Below, piece after piece: positions 45,701 to 55,700 of a DNA stretch of 64,000 nucleotides. Numbering within the stretch: the first letter of the stretch is position 1; every line of letters begins with the position of its first letter. Origin of the DNA: Ophiura sarsii (lineage: Eukaryota > Echinodermata > Ophiuroidea > Amphilepidida > Ophiuridae); contig CM069455.1 of the NCBI GenBank assembly GCA_035610835.1, positions 48,320,868 through 48,384,867 of the forward strand. The letters run 5' to 3'. The notes under the pieces were generated by a model. The model was not told the DNA's origin. It did not search any database and was given only the letters and a program-made list of their open reading frames with translations. Made by a program: the position numbers and the translations under genes.

Positions 45701-48497
45701 ATCTCCGGGAACCTGCCGGGTTTCGATCCGAGGACCCTGCGGACTCCGGCCCAAGTCCCAACCAATAAGTCACGACCATCATTTACTCGTTTGCGCAGTA
45801 TACCGCGGTCACTATATACAATATAGGCCCGAAGAAAACCGGCGACACAGGCGACTGGATATGGACTTAGGAGTAGCATTTTTTAGCACTCGGGGGGGGG
45901 GGGGGGGGGGGGGAGGGGTGGGGGTGGGGGTAATTTCAGTGACTCTTTTTTCATACGAGCGGGAGATTGAATACGTGCGCGTGCTTCATTAGTTTTTCCT
46001 TTTCTTGTTGGAGAAAAAAATACATCCATTCCCGTACAACTTCCACTGTTAGAGACGACCTCACCACAAGCACACATGCGGTCGCTGAGCACTAAAACAA
46101 GTGATTGATTCAAATATGGTATCACTGAAAAGATCAACACATCAACTTAATATTGATCGGCAAAAACAATGAACATAAGGCGACGAATAAACCCCTAGTT
46201 AACGGGCAAACGGACCTATCAGGTTTGGTCGGTCAGTCGCGTCTTTTTTCTTCTTATTTCCCCTGGAAGATGACCGTTAAATGTTTAATATCTGTAAAAT
46301 GCTGCCGGTTTTATTTTAATTTGGCGTTGGCATTCATTTGCAAGTGAAATTATATGAACTAAATGTGTTTGTCGGGCCGAAACAGGATTTCTTGTCTTCA
46401 TCGGCTAAGAAATATTTAAAATATAGGCAAAATGTCACCCTCTTTCGGTTGCGCATCTGGAGTCACTTGTCAGGGGTTGGGGTTGGGGGCAAATATTTTT
46501 TTCTTGGTGGACTTTGACTTAAATTTTTCCGGTGGACTTCAACTTTAGCAGGTTGTCACCTTTGGAATGCCGCCGCGGAGTCAGAAGTTTGAGAAAGAGA
46601 GAGAGAGAGAGAGGAGGGGGGGGGGGGGGGGGGGACGTGGTGTTCCCAAACTCTGGCGCGAAAAATCGAGCTCCATAAAATGATAAATAACTAACGGTGA
46701 TAATCTAAACCAACCGACCCGACCCAAATTGGGCCACTCCACCCACAGAAAAAGAAACAATTCACTCCACCTTTTAGCCATAGTTTGAGCTCGTATTCCC
46801 GGTCAAAGCCGTAAGAGGGAGGGGGGGGGGGGGGGGGGGGGGGGACTCTACCACCTGGCCCGGGAGATACGCTTTATATTATACACTTACTTTTCCCTTT
46901 CCTTGGAGAATCTGTTGAGGCATAAACTGTTCCGGTAGATGTGTCATTAATATCCGTGGAGACGACCACTCTTTGCAGGACTCGAACGGCGGTTTTATCA
47001 CCTCATCGGACACACCTTGCGGTCGGGTCGGGCCGCGTTGGCTGAAGTCAAACTCTATCGGTGAGGGTTGTTTCTTGCGGTCAATCTGATCCATGTTGCC
47101 ATCGGCGAGTATCAGGGTGGAGATTTCCACGGCCCAATGGGTACCTGCCCATAGCGTTATTATGAAAATCAGTTAGTCTTCAACTCTTCACGTATACATA
47201 TAGAATTTTATTTCCGCTATACTTTTGGTACCTTTGGTTGAGATTGGTACTGTCGGGTTACTGAACGACCATTTATTCGCGCCGGTTTGGGGGGAGACAC
47301 CATGTCACCCCCCCCCCCCCCCCCCCCCCCTCGCCCTCCTCCCCTCCCCCCCCCCCCCCCCGCTCTTAAGTTTCTGACTCGGCGGCAATTCTCAAAAGTT
47401 GACCTTTCTGGTAATGTCCTTGTCGGTTCACTTTCATTTTTCGCCCCCAAATATGAAAAACCTAGCTACGGGGGGAGGGGAGGGGGGGGGGGGGGGAGGT
47501 ACTTATTGGATATGAGGTCACGGGGATATGCCGCTAACAAATAGGGTCCCTTTTTCAAACGTCTGGTAAATGAATTACCCTTTTCATAGCCATTGTTGGT
47601 AATTTTTTGGAACTCAAATCATTAAATCTGCTGTTTTTCAAAGAAATTTTAGAACAATTTGTCAAATCTATAGGAAAATTATGAATCTCTGGTAAACATA
47701 TGGGTACTTAATCCCCGAAAATCGGTAAAAGTTTGGGTCAATTTTTATTTCGTTGCCGGCACATCCCTACCATCTGAGTGACCCCCACCCCCCGGCATGG
47801 CATAGTGGTTAGAGAACAGCTACCTGGTTCGAATCCCATTGCGGCAGAACTGTCACGGTGTAACTACTTTGTTTGATTTTATTTGTCAAAAGTGTAAGTA
47901 CAAGTATCAGTTTCGCCCTATTCAAATGTGAACTACGGAAAAAAGTGGACTTGAATGATAACCCTTGTTACTGTTGTCACTCCCAAAATCACAGAAACAG
48001 CTTTATACACTATACCAATTAGAGTATAAACAAAATGGGTTCTTCATACACATTATAGAACCTTTTTGGTCTCTTTGGAACCTTATTTGGTCTCGTTAGA
48101 ACCTTTGATGGTTCTCCAAACGGTTCTCTAATTTTCGAGAACCATTTTCAAAAGAGAGGTTCCTCTTAAACCTTCAAAACAGGTTTTCACAAATTAAATT
48201 AAGAACCCTTTTAAGGTTCTATAGAGACCAAAAATGGTTCTGCATGGTGTAGGCTCGGTTCCATTCAAGAACCATTGCGGGTTCAAAACAGAGGACAAAT
48301 TTTCTCATAGTGCACTTACCTGCCTTAGGATAAGTCGTCACCCACACATCGTCGTCACGAATGTCGTAGTCCTTTAAGGTCGCCAACACTCTATCTGACA
48401 CCATCCACGGAAAGGTTATCCCTTCATGGACTGCTTCCATGGGAAGGTCACCTTTCTTCTCGTTCAGTGACTGCATTTTTTGATAGTTTAGTTTGAC
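39600..48497 (-). CDS. Cytosolic sulfotransferase gene SULT1 (six coding exons, complete)
   Basis: Coding exons: 48476-48320 (exon from 48497), 47144-46891, 45402-45276, 43103-43006, 42427-42247, 39709-39600. All junctions are GT-AG and all phases agree, giving 308 residues, close to the usual length. Family motifs: PAPS 5'-phosphosulfate loop TYPKAGTHW at about 48-56; MTHLP with the catalytic His at 121; 3'-phosphate site RNPKDIAVS at 143-151; LFLKYEDMK at about 203-211; and RKGVVGDWKTQFT at about 271-283. The enzyme transfers sulfate from PAPS to a hydroxyl or amine of a small substrate in the cytosol; the substrate cannot be read from the sequence. The next gene upstream (SULT2) is a tandem duplicate. 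Introns hold a Penelope element, MITEs, SINEs and poly-G runs. Confidence 0.9.
39834..40242. mobile_element. Mariner-like MITE with internal perfect hairpin, in SULT1 intron 5
   Basis: CAGGGTGTATCATCATGACG at the left; GATTCACCCTG at the right; TA on both sides. Near the right end a perfect 30-bp inverted pair (40119-40148 and 40186-40215; ctctttcagcatggatttaa and complement) forms a hairpin with a 37-base loop. Confidence 0.75.
40290..41583 (-). mobile_element. Penelope-like element (RT plus GIY-YIG endonuclease) in SULT1 intron 5
   Basis: Minus strand, in order: LTIRLSKAL-type thumb and HHLLHSGQLAEELSFCRHWK-like remnants; FTFRGEISKQTFGTAMGSPG then SPIIADIFMKWLEHKE (RT motif with GTAMGSP, typical of Penelope); QQITDHLNTM; VAEKRIKEALWLRGYPN; then an endonuclease-like part CDKVYWLV, KFTRANRKYSTSEQHKSAVT, DHIAQ, IRESIWIRRQGP. 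Frameshifts and stops show decay. It has the same orientation as SULT1. No equivalent is seen in SULT2. Confidence 0.8.
42247..42427 (-). CDS. SULT1 coding exon 5
   Basis: 181 nt encoding [20 protein letters not shown] through GAPGILRK plus 1 nt; acceptor ttgcag, donor gtaaat. Confidence 0.9.
43006..43103 (-). CDS. SULT1 coding exon 4
   Basis: 98 nt encoding [20 protein letters not shown] and NFLFLKYEDMKQ after a split Cys codon; gtaggt donor. Confidence 0.9.
43655..44308. mobile_element. Mariner-like element in SULT1 intron 3
   Basis: CAGGGTGTCCCAAAAGTTTG then gaaacc at the left; ggtttcaaaacttttcgg then acacccta at the right. TA flanks. No readable transposase. The matching SULT2 intron lacks it: the SULT2 sequence runs directly to the ctacagaat.ctc.aatcag block found here after 44320. 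Confidence 0.75.
45276..45402 (-). CDS. SULT1 coding exon 3
   Basis: 127 nt encoding [18 protein letters not shown] through FFDIYCTDK plus 1 nt, between ag and gtgagt. It carries the 3'-phosphate-binding RNPKD motif. Exon 3 of SULT2 is one codon longer. Confidence 0.9.
45635..45890 (-). mobile_element. tRNA-derived SINE in SULT1 intron 2
   Basis: The minus strand has a tRNA-like head with gtgacttattggttgg (A-box-like) and ggatcgaaacc (B-box-like). This is followed by cggcaggttcccggagattt and a tail cccggtcaaaaaccct, then aaaccggggttaggg. The 5' part gagtgctaaaaaatgct abuts a poly-G/C run. The same family is at 53822-54092 in the opposite orientation. Confidence 0.7.
45891..45935 (+). repeat. 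Poly-G run with short interruptions
   Basis: A pure G run at 45892-45913, followed by aggggtgggggtgggggt. Confidence 0.9.
46617..46845 (+). repeat. Two poly-G runs (46617-46634 and 46821-46844) just 3' of SULT1 exon 2
   Basis: Two separate G homopolymers lie in intron 2 of SULT1. The nearer one ends about 45 bp from the splice donor of exon 2. Confidence 0.88.
46891..47144 (-). CDS. SULT1 coding exon 2
   Basis: 254 nt, starting with the last two bases of the Gly codon, then THWAVEISTLILADG through [16 protein letters not shown] and LQGKGK, then a gtaagt donor. It carries the catalytic His of THLP. Confidence 0.9.
47309..47492 (+). repeat. Poly-C and poly-G cluster in SULT1 intron 1
   Basis: C runs at 47309-47330 and 47346-47361 and a G run at about 47478-47496, about 160-350 bp upstream of exon 2 in the gene's direction. 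Confidence 0.85.
47795..47845 (+). mobile_element. Short tRNA-like (SINE) fragment
   Basis: ggcatggcatagtggttaga then gaacagctacctggttcgaa and tcccattgcgg. A-box-like tggcatagtgg and B-box-like ggttcgaatcc are about 20 bp apart, too close for a working tRNA. Confidence 0.5.
48055..48260. mobile_element. MITE with AGAACC repeats next to SULT1 exon 1
   Basis: tatagaacctttttggtctc at the left and ttctatagagaccaaaaatg then gttc at the right are inverted. Internal words agaacc and ggttct recur in both orientations. It ends about 60 bp from the exon 1 donor. Confidence 0.65.
48320..48497 (-). CDS. SULT1 coding exon 1
   Basis: The acceptor acag precedes 48497; ATG at 48476. It encodes MQSLNEKKGDLPMEAVHEGI through [13 protein letters not shown] (52 codons plus 1 nt), then a gtaagt donor. 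It contains the PAPS-binding loop. Confidence 0.88.
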
Positions 48498-49130
48498 CTG
48501 TTTAAACATTTGAAATTTATAAGATTTAATAATTAGTTTGAAATAAAATAATTAAGACAGGTAATGAATATGACACAACGAAAACACCTTTCACCCTGCG
48601 TTCTCATGGCTCCCATAGTCATTAAATGGGCACTAAGAGATTTGTCTTGAAATCATTTTTTTTTGCACCTTCGTAATACTTAATCATAATTATAAAAACT
48701 ACCATTTGAAACCGCCGTCTTTCATGTAAAATGTCACGATATGGTAATTTCGATGTAAAATAATTATCAGCATCAGTCACCACATAACTTGATTCAACTA
48801 AATTTCAAATCTAGCGTCATTATTCACACGCATAAATCATTTTTATACACTACATCTATTGAAACAATTCCCTTTTCCAAGTTTCATTTCTTGGCAATCT
48901 CTCAATGCCCATTTAAATTGGATTGAATTAAATTAATTTATTTATCAAACATTATCACGACGTCGTGAGTCTATGGAGGGTGGTGGTACCGCACTACGGT
49001 ACCGATTGGGACTATGAACTAGTCAGAGTGGACCTTTTAACAACTGAACGTATTAAATGCTATAACGAGCCACATGTTGATGTAATACTGACAGTATTAT
49101 AATAATACTAATAATAGTTTGGAGACTTAC

Positions 49131-49230
49131 CTTTTAAAATAATCCAAAATAATCTGTGAGTCTAGAGTCTAGAGTAGACTAAGGTCCTGTTTGAAAGTAA
49201 GTGAACACTTTTACCATAGATCCCATCCTA
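49131..49230 (-). other. Putative 5' noncoding exon of SULT1
   Basis: A gtaagtctcc donor at 49130 follows a block (tctagactcacagattat) that recurs upstream of SULT2 at 60385-60480 with the same donor. The acceptor acag at 48498 would accept it. The upstream limit is not defined. Confidence 0.4.
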
Positions 49231-50643
49231 TGGTCCCAACATGTGTGCATTCGCTGTATCTCGCACCTCTTACCTAGTATATTTGACTATGACAATGCAG
49301 AAAACACGTTTTCTGCATTGTCAAATATATAATACTAGAGGTGGAGTTTAGGCCTATTCGGGAACGTATTATGTAAGTCTGATACGAGGGTTTAAGTCGC
49401 CACAATATGTCATATGTACAATGGCTGCCCTGTATTAGATTATATTTTACGAGGATATACCGTACGGGTGGGGGGGGGGGGGGGGTGGGGCACTCAACTT
49501 TTTTGGGGTAGGGTGTGCCGCCCAGGGTCTCAAAAAGGGGGCTACAGAACTGAACTGAGTGGATTTTATGACGAAAAATAGGGTCTTAGGAACTGATTTT
49601 TTCAAAAAGTAGGTCTTGAGAACTGGCCTATAGTTCAATTTTGATTAGCCAGAACGCAAATTTTCGATTTTTTTTTTGGTTTTAGAACGCAAGAGCTAGC
49701 AGCAGAGGGTGAACAAGGGGGTCTTCAGCGCGGCACATACCTATACCCTTTTCCAATGTCAGTACCCCCCCCCCCCCCCCCCGGATACCGTAGCACCCGG
49801 GAAAGCACCAAAAGTATGTATTAGCACATGGCAGCTATTACAGATAGTGCCTTCTCACATCACAGGAGGATAGTGCAAAAGAAACTTGTCTGTAATAGCT
49901 GCTCTGAGTTACATTTAGTTCATATCAATGGCTCAGCATTGATGCTGCCTTAAATGTAAACACTTGGCAGCTATTGGAGACATGTACCATTATTAGGTAT
50001 GTACAACATGTACAAAGAATATAGTATTTACGGTAGGTCACATAGTTCGTGGTGCTATTTATACAGTATAATTAAATGAACAAATACATTTACCATGAAC
50101 CGTACTTCCATGCATGAACAAACACACCGCTTGATAGCATTACTACTACTTGAGTGACTTATAATGTATAATGTAGACAGCAATGTACACAGTTCTTATC
50201 TACAGCGTGTCCCAAAAAACTGGGTCCGAAAACTGGAGACCTTACAACTTACATGTAGGTAGCAAATGACCAAATCTGGAAATGTGCTTTATCTAAACAC
50301 GATTTCCAGATTTGGACATTTGTCTGGACTGGAAAAAGTAGGAAACATCGCAAATTCATATTTTGGAATATTTATATAAATATATCTGACCTTAAGTGGT
50401 AAAACTGTGAGACCAGTCTGATGTCAAATTGTTTAAATACATAGCTTTGAATAGAGCGTGGTCAGACTCACAACCCGTTTGTCCCGATTTTGCCCATAGA
50501 CCGCCCATGTGTTGCATTTGCGCATCGTTGTTACGTCATCACAGTTTTGCATTGAATTTATTATTTACAATGACTTACAGCATGCAGGAAACATTTGTTT
50601 AATACCAAGGTTACTGCATGCAATGGGTAATTCTATCTCATGC
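49231..50643. other. Spacer between SULT1 and SULT2: no gene seen
   Basis: It holds a hairpin at 49268-49341 (gacaatgcagaaaa and complement), poly-G (about 49470-49486) and poly-C (about 49766-49782) runs, and a small inverted pair at about 50273-50318 (ccaaatctggaaat). No SULT terminal exon is visible here. Confidence 0.5.
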
Positions 50644-51026
50644 TTAAAGGCATATTATGTGATCTTTTCCAGAGAGCGCCCTCTATTCATTTATTTTTAT
50701 TTTTAGAAAGTAGATTTTCTTGCAGATTTACATTTCTGATCATAAATCATACATACATTCCAAGTTACAGAGCGATACGATTCCTAATTACCTCAAAATC
50801 ATGGTTTTAGTGTGAATTTAGAGTGAAAAATATAAACTGTCGGAAATCCGACAGTTTATTTCACTCTAAAATCATGATTTTGAAGTAATTAAGAATCGTA
50901 TCGCCCTGTAACTTGGAATGTATGTACGATTAATGATCAGAAATGTAAATCTGCAAGAAAATCTTCTTTCAATTTTTTTTCGATGTTGAGGGCGTTCCCT
51001 GGAAAGATCACATAATATACCGTTAA
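50644..51026. mobile_element. Palindromic TTAA MITE, family P1, copy 2
   Basis: TTAA at 50644-50647 and 51023-51026. Ends aggcatattatgtgatc and inverted gatcacataatataccg. Centre aaactgtcggaaatccgaca then gttta. Confidence 0.85.
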
Positions 51027-51180
51027 TATTGAACCAAAATACCTGCAATTCAATCCTTTCAAATCGAGAATACCTTTACACACGAAAATTACTTTTATTG
51101 AAGTTCGTGAAAAGTTATTTTCCATGGAAAGTTTTTTAAAAGTCGTGTAGATGGGGGAACTAGTTCTTAATCTATTAGCA

Positions 51181-51562
51181 TTAAAGGTATATCATGTGAT
51201 CTTTCCAGGGAACGTCCTCAACATCGAAAAAAAAATTGAAAGGCTATTTTCTTGCAGATTTACATTTCTGATCATAAATCGTACATACATTCCAAGTTAC
51301 AGGGCGATACGATTCTTAATTACTTCGAAATCATGGTTTTAGAGTAAAAATAAACTGTCGTGATAACACGACAGTTTATATTTTCACTCTAAATTCACTC
51401 TAAAACCATGATTTTGAGGTAATTAGGAATCGTATTGCTCTGTAACTTGGAATGTATGTACGATTTATGATCAGAAATGTAAATCTGCAAGAAAATCTAC
51501 TTTCTAAAAAAAATCATGAATAGAGGGCGCTTTCTGGAAAAGATCACATAATATGCCTTTAA
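51181..51562. mobile_element. Palindromic TTAA MITE, family P1, copy 3
   Basis: TTAA at both borders, same arms as copies 1 and 2. Centre aaactgtcgtgataacacga then cagttta. It lies only about 155 bp from copy 2. Confidence 0.85.
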
Positions 51563-51942
51563 ATACATTGCTGAAGTGTTTTTAGCATCAGCAAAACAGA
51601 ACACAATTGTTTACTTTTGATTTTGTGGGGCCACAGGATGTTGATTGTAGTCATAATAAGAGGTTCCTATGAAATCGGTTACCAACTAACAAAAAATGCA
51701 TCAATATTTAGGGTAAATGTATCACATTTTGTCCCCAAAATATAGAAACACCCACATCTCATTTTTCAAGTATTATGAAGATAACTTTATTGACAATCTT
51801 TTTTTTCTTCAAAATAAATAGTATGAAAAGTAGGAATGGCAAAACAATTAATTCAAAAACGTTCATCTGCAAATCGGAGAAAATGGGGAAATTATAAGTT
51901 TCTTTATGATGTTTTTTTCTTTAAGTAGAAACACTGTAATTT

Positions 51943-52042
51943 NNNNNNNNNNNNNNNNNNNNNNNNNNNNNNNNNNNNNNNNNNNNNNNNNNNNNNNNNN
52001 NNNNNNNNNNNNNNNNNNNNNNNNNNNNNNNNNNNNNNNNNN
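51943..52042. other. Assembly gap (100 N)
   Basis: Exactly 100 N, a size often used for gaps of unknown length. It lies downstream of SULT2 exon 5, where its terminal exon would be expected. Confidence 0.98.
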
Positions 52043-52558
52043 CATAAAACGGTTCCTAACGTTCTACTTTGAGTGAACACCCTTCTACTTTGTAATCTTT
52101 CCTGGCCTGTATAAATTAGTGGTGTGGATGATAGTCATTGTAACAACCAAATCGGTCGTCACAAATTTATGATATTACCTCGAGCACAACATAACGTCAT
52201 TGTTTGTTCGACCCGATGGGCATGAACTATTTGAACAGGTATTAAATTGGTCCGTATTAAAAAGCCCAGTTCTGGCAACTTCCAAGTCCAGGACTTAATC
52301 TTGCCGCGAACATGGTGAAGACCTTTTTTTCTTTTCCCCCCTATTTTATTGCTAAAGGGATTGTTTAGTTATACCCATATCTTGAAATTGAGATTTTATT
52401 TATTTTTTCATTAGCAGAATTAAAATTTTAAAAAAGAATGATATTTTGAAAATTTATAAACATTTTGCAAAGTAGAGAAATTTTAATGACGAACAAAATT
52501 ATTATAATTGTAGTTTTATTTCCGTTTGTTACCCGCAGAACCAATATACGTTATTTAC

Positions 52559-52739
52559 CTTTTCGAATGATACCTGGCGCACCAATATTTGGCTTGCCAG
52601 AGGTGTCTGCGCCTCCGGCTGTATTAAATCGTTGCTTCATACTGTCAACAGAGACGGCATTCGTTATTCGGTCAATCACTTCATCTGACAAAGTACGCCC
52701 TAAGAAATCTGCCACTTGTACTACTGCCCCACGTGTGTC
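52559..52739 (-). CDS. SULT2 coding exon 5
   Basis: 181 nt, [20 protein letters not shown] through GAPGIIRK plus 1 nt; acceptor ttgcag, donor gtaaat, as in SULT1. Confidence 0.9.
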
Positions 52740-55700
52740 CTGCAATGGTTATCAGTAATAACAGTTAAATATATACTATCGGTATCGGGATCGGCATCGA
52801 TATCGGCATCGATATCGGCATCGATATCGGCATCGATATCGGCATCGATATCGGCATCGATATCGGCATCGGCATCGATATCGGCATCGGCATCGGCATC
52901 GGCATCGGCATCGGCATCGGCATCGGCATCGGCATCGGCATCGGCATCGGCATCGGCATCGGCATCAGCATCGGCTTCAGTTTATATACGATAATCATTA
53001 TATTTGCTCCACAGAGGAGACCAAAAAAGTGTTGCTTGGTTGCTAGTGTTTTTAGTTGTTACATATTGTTACCAAGTTGATATCAAAAATATATATTAAA
53101 ACAACAACTATTGTACAAACCTTGGCCTTTCGCACTTACCTGTTTCATATCTTCAAATTTTAGAAATAAGAAATTCTTGTCTCCCCGATGCTTTTTCCAA
53201 AACGGTAAGTTGTAGCTGAACCAAGAACCGAATTGACCTGTAAGTTATATCATACTTTGTAGTACTACAGAATACTCCAATCAGGACTGCACAAATTGCG
53301 GGTGGGGGGGGGGGGGGGGGGGGGGCAATTGAAATGTTGCTAAAATAGGTGTGAATAGGGTCATTCAACAAAAGTTAACGAGAGCTAATGGAAAATATTT
53401 TACGACATAGCATGGATTGACAGAGCAACACAAAAAAGCCGTCACTGGCCACATCGCACAAGAGAATCACACCAATAGCTGCAATGGAGGAATACTTGAT
53501 CAATACAATAATAAACAGAAGCCGTGAATAAGAGAAGCGATCTGGATACCAATCAAAGAGGGATCAAATCATCAACCATAAAACCGTAACGAGGCTGTTT
53601 ATTTACTAAATCGTGTATACGATCCTCTGATAACACTAAAGTATCCTGAGAACGAGAATGACAACAAGTATTGTACATTTTGATTATTTGTGGCAAATTT
53701 CTAATTTATTATTAGAAACATATCAGCGATTGTGTGTTAATTTGATCTAAGAATGTACGCACGAATGTAACGTGGCATGAAATGTATTCCTCTTATTATT
53801 ATTGTACATGTATAACCCTAACCCCCCTGAGTGCTAAAAAATGCTAATCCAAAGTCCCTCTCCAAACGCATGCGCCGTCGGTTTTCGATGACGTAGTCAA
53901 CCGAGCCTATATAATGGGTGCAGTATTATACTGCACGAATGTGTAGCTGAGGACCGTGGCTTAGTGGTTGGAAGGTGGGGCTTGAGAACGGAGGGTCCCC
54001 GGATCGAATCCCGGCAGGTTCCCGGAGATTTAGTTGGTGTTTTTTCGAAAATTGTGATCCCGGTCAAAAATCTTAAACCGGGGTTAGGGTTATATATACT
54101 CACATTTATCTGAGCAGTAAATATCGAAAAATGTGTCCCATTCTCGATAGCCTGAAATAACGTTCTTGCTCTTCCGCTTGAAATGCCACATGGACAACGC
54201 ACTGTCTTTTGGGTTCCGAATGACAAAGATCACCTTTATTAGTAATAGAAAGAAATGACAAACCAAATATATTATTTTAGTGAGATCCCAGATGCAATCA
54301 ACTACAAGGAATGTCCATCAATCTTTTTCAGCAGGCTCATCGTTCGATGTACAACTGCGTTGGTTATAGGCTATCGTGCTAACCGCAAATTATTACAACC
54401 ATACCAGTGACTTAAAATGTTTTCTGAGCTATTTTTGTAAGTACGGTTACTCCATAGTTCTTGGAGGTATGTCATTTTCCTCTCGATCATAAATGCTTGA
54501 TCTGATGTCAGCTGCGCCATTATATGTGGTTTGCTGTTACCGATACTGATTGAGGTGAATAATTGGAATCTTAATCACCGAAACGTTTCATTATGATTTG
54601 ATCAGATTCATCAGAGTTGACCTAATGGGCAGAGTGTGTCGGACAAAACACAAAGAATCTACCAGATGTACAATATCACTAGTGCCATGAAACCACACGT
54701 CACTTAAGATGATTACATGTATTGGTACAAACGCATGAAATTCCTTGCTAATCGTGTGACTCATCTCATATTGGTGAAACGGGTCGTTTATTTGGTGCTA
54801 GAATGTTGGCACGCAAAAATGGATGTTGAGAAGGCGTGTAAAAAGAAACACGCCAGAGCACAGAGGGAAGCGTCAAAAAGCTAGCATAATATATACGTCG
54901 TCCATCTCGGACTATGCGGCGAGAAACAATCGCATAATAGACTGGAAGGAGTCTAGGATAATAGACAAAGAGGAGGAACGTATATCAAAACGGTATATCA
55001 AGGAAGAGGAGGTATATCAAGGAAGAGGAGGAACGTATATAAAACAGTATATCAAGGAAGCGATATGGATCAACATGAGGGGTAAGAGATGAACCGGGAC
55101 GGGGGCACCTACATGTTGAGTAATCGCTACAATCCACTACTAACCAAAAAATCTGGCGATGTTGGTTCCCTTAATCTGGAAACACTAGTTCCCGCAGTTC
55201 TGGTAGTGGATCGCAACTATGAAATCTGACTGATCAAGTCTGTATGAAACGTTAATTGGTTTAGTAATTGTCCAATTATTCACCTCAATGAACACAATGT
55301 TTCTCCTTACGATACAGATACTAGATACAGATATAGATACAAATATAGATACAGATACAGATAAATATACAGATTCAGATACATTGACAGATACAGACAC
55401 ATAGACAGACACAGACACAGACGACACAGATTAAGATAGATACAGATACAGATACAGATATAGAAACAGATACAGACACAGACGCAGACACAGAACCGGA
55501 CATAGATACAGATACGAATACAGACACAGACATAGACACAGATACAGAAACAGAAAGATACCGATATCGATACTGATACCAATAATCATGACTGATAATC
55601 ATTGCAGCACCTCACATAATCTTCAAAGATTAAGCATTTCGTAGACAGCTCCCAAAAGGTATTCTTTTATTAAAACAGGCATCACTCTTGATAGCTAGGA

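Noticed and set aside
54823..55092. 89-codon charged ORF in SULT2 intron 2
   Set aside because: Contains short internal repeats, has no domain, and has no counterpart in the SULT1 intron.
55185..55602. Ser-Val / Tyr-Leu repeat ORFs
   Set aside because: Artefact of the (ACAGAT)n microsatellite read on the minus strand.
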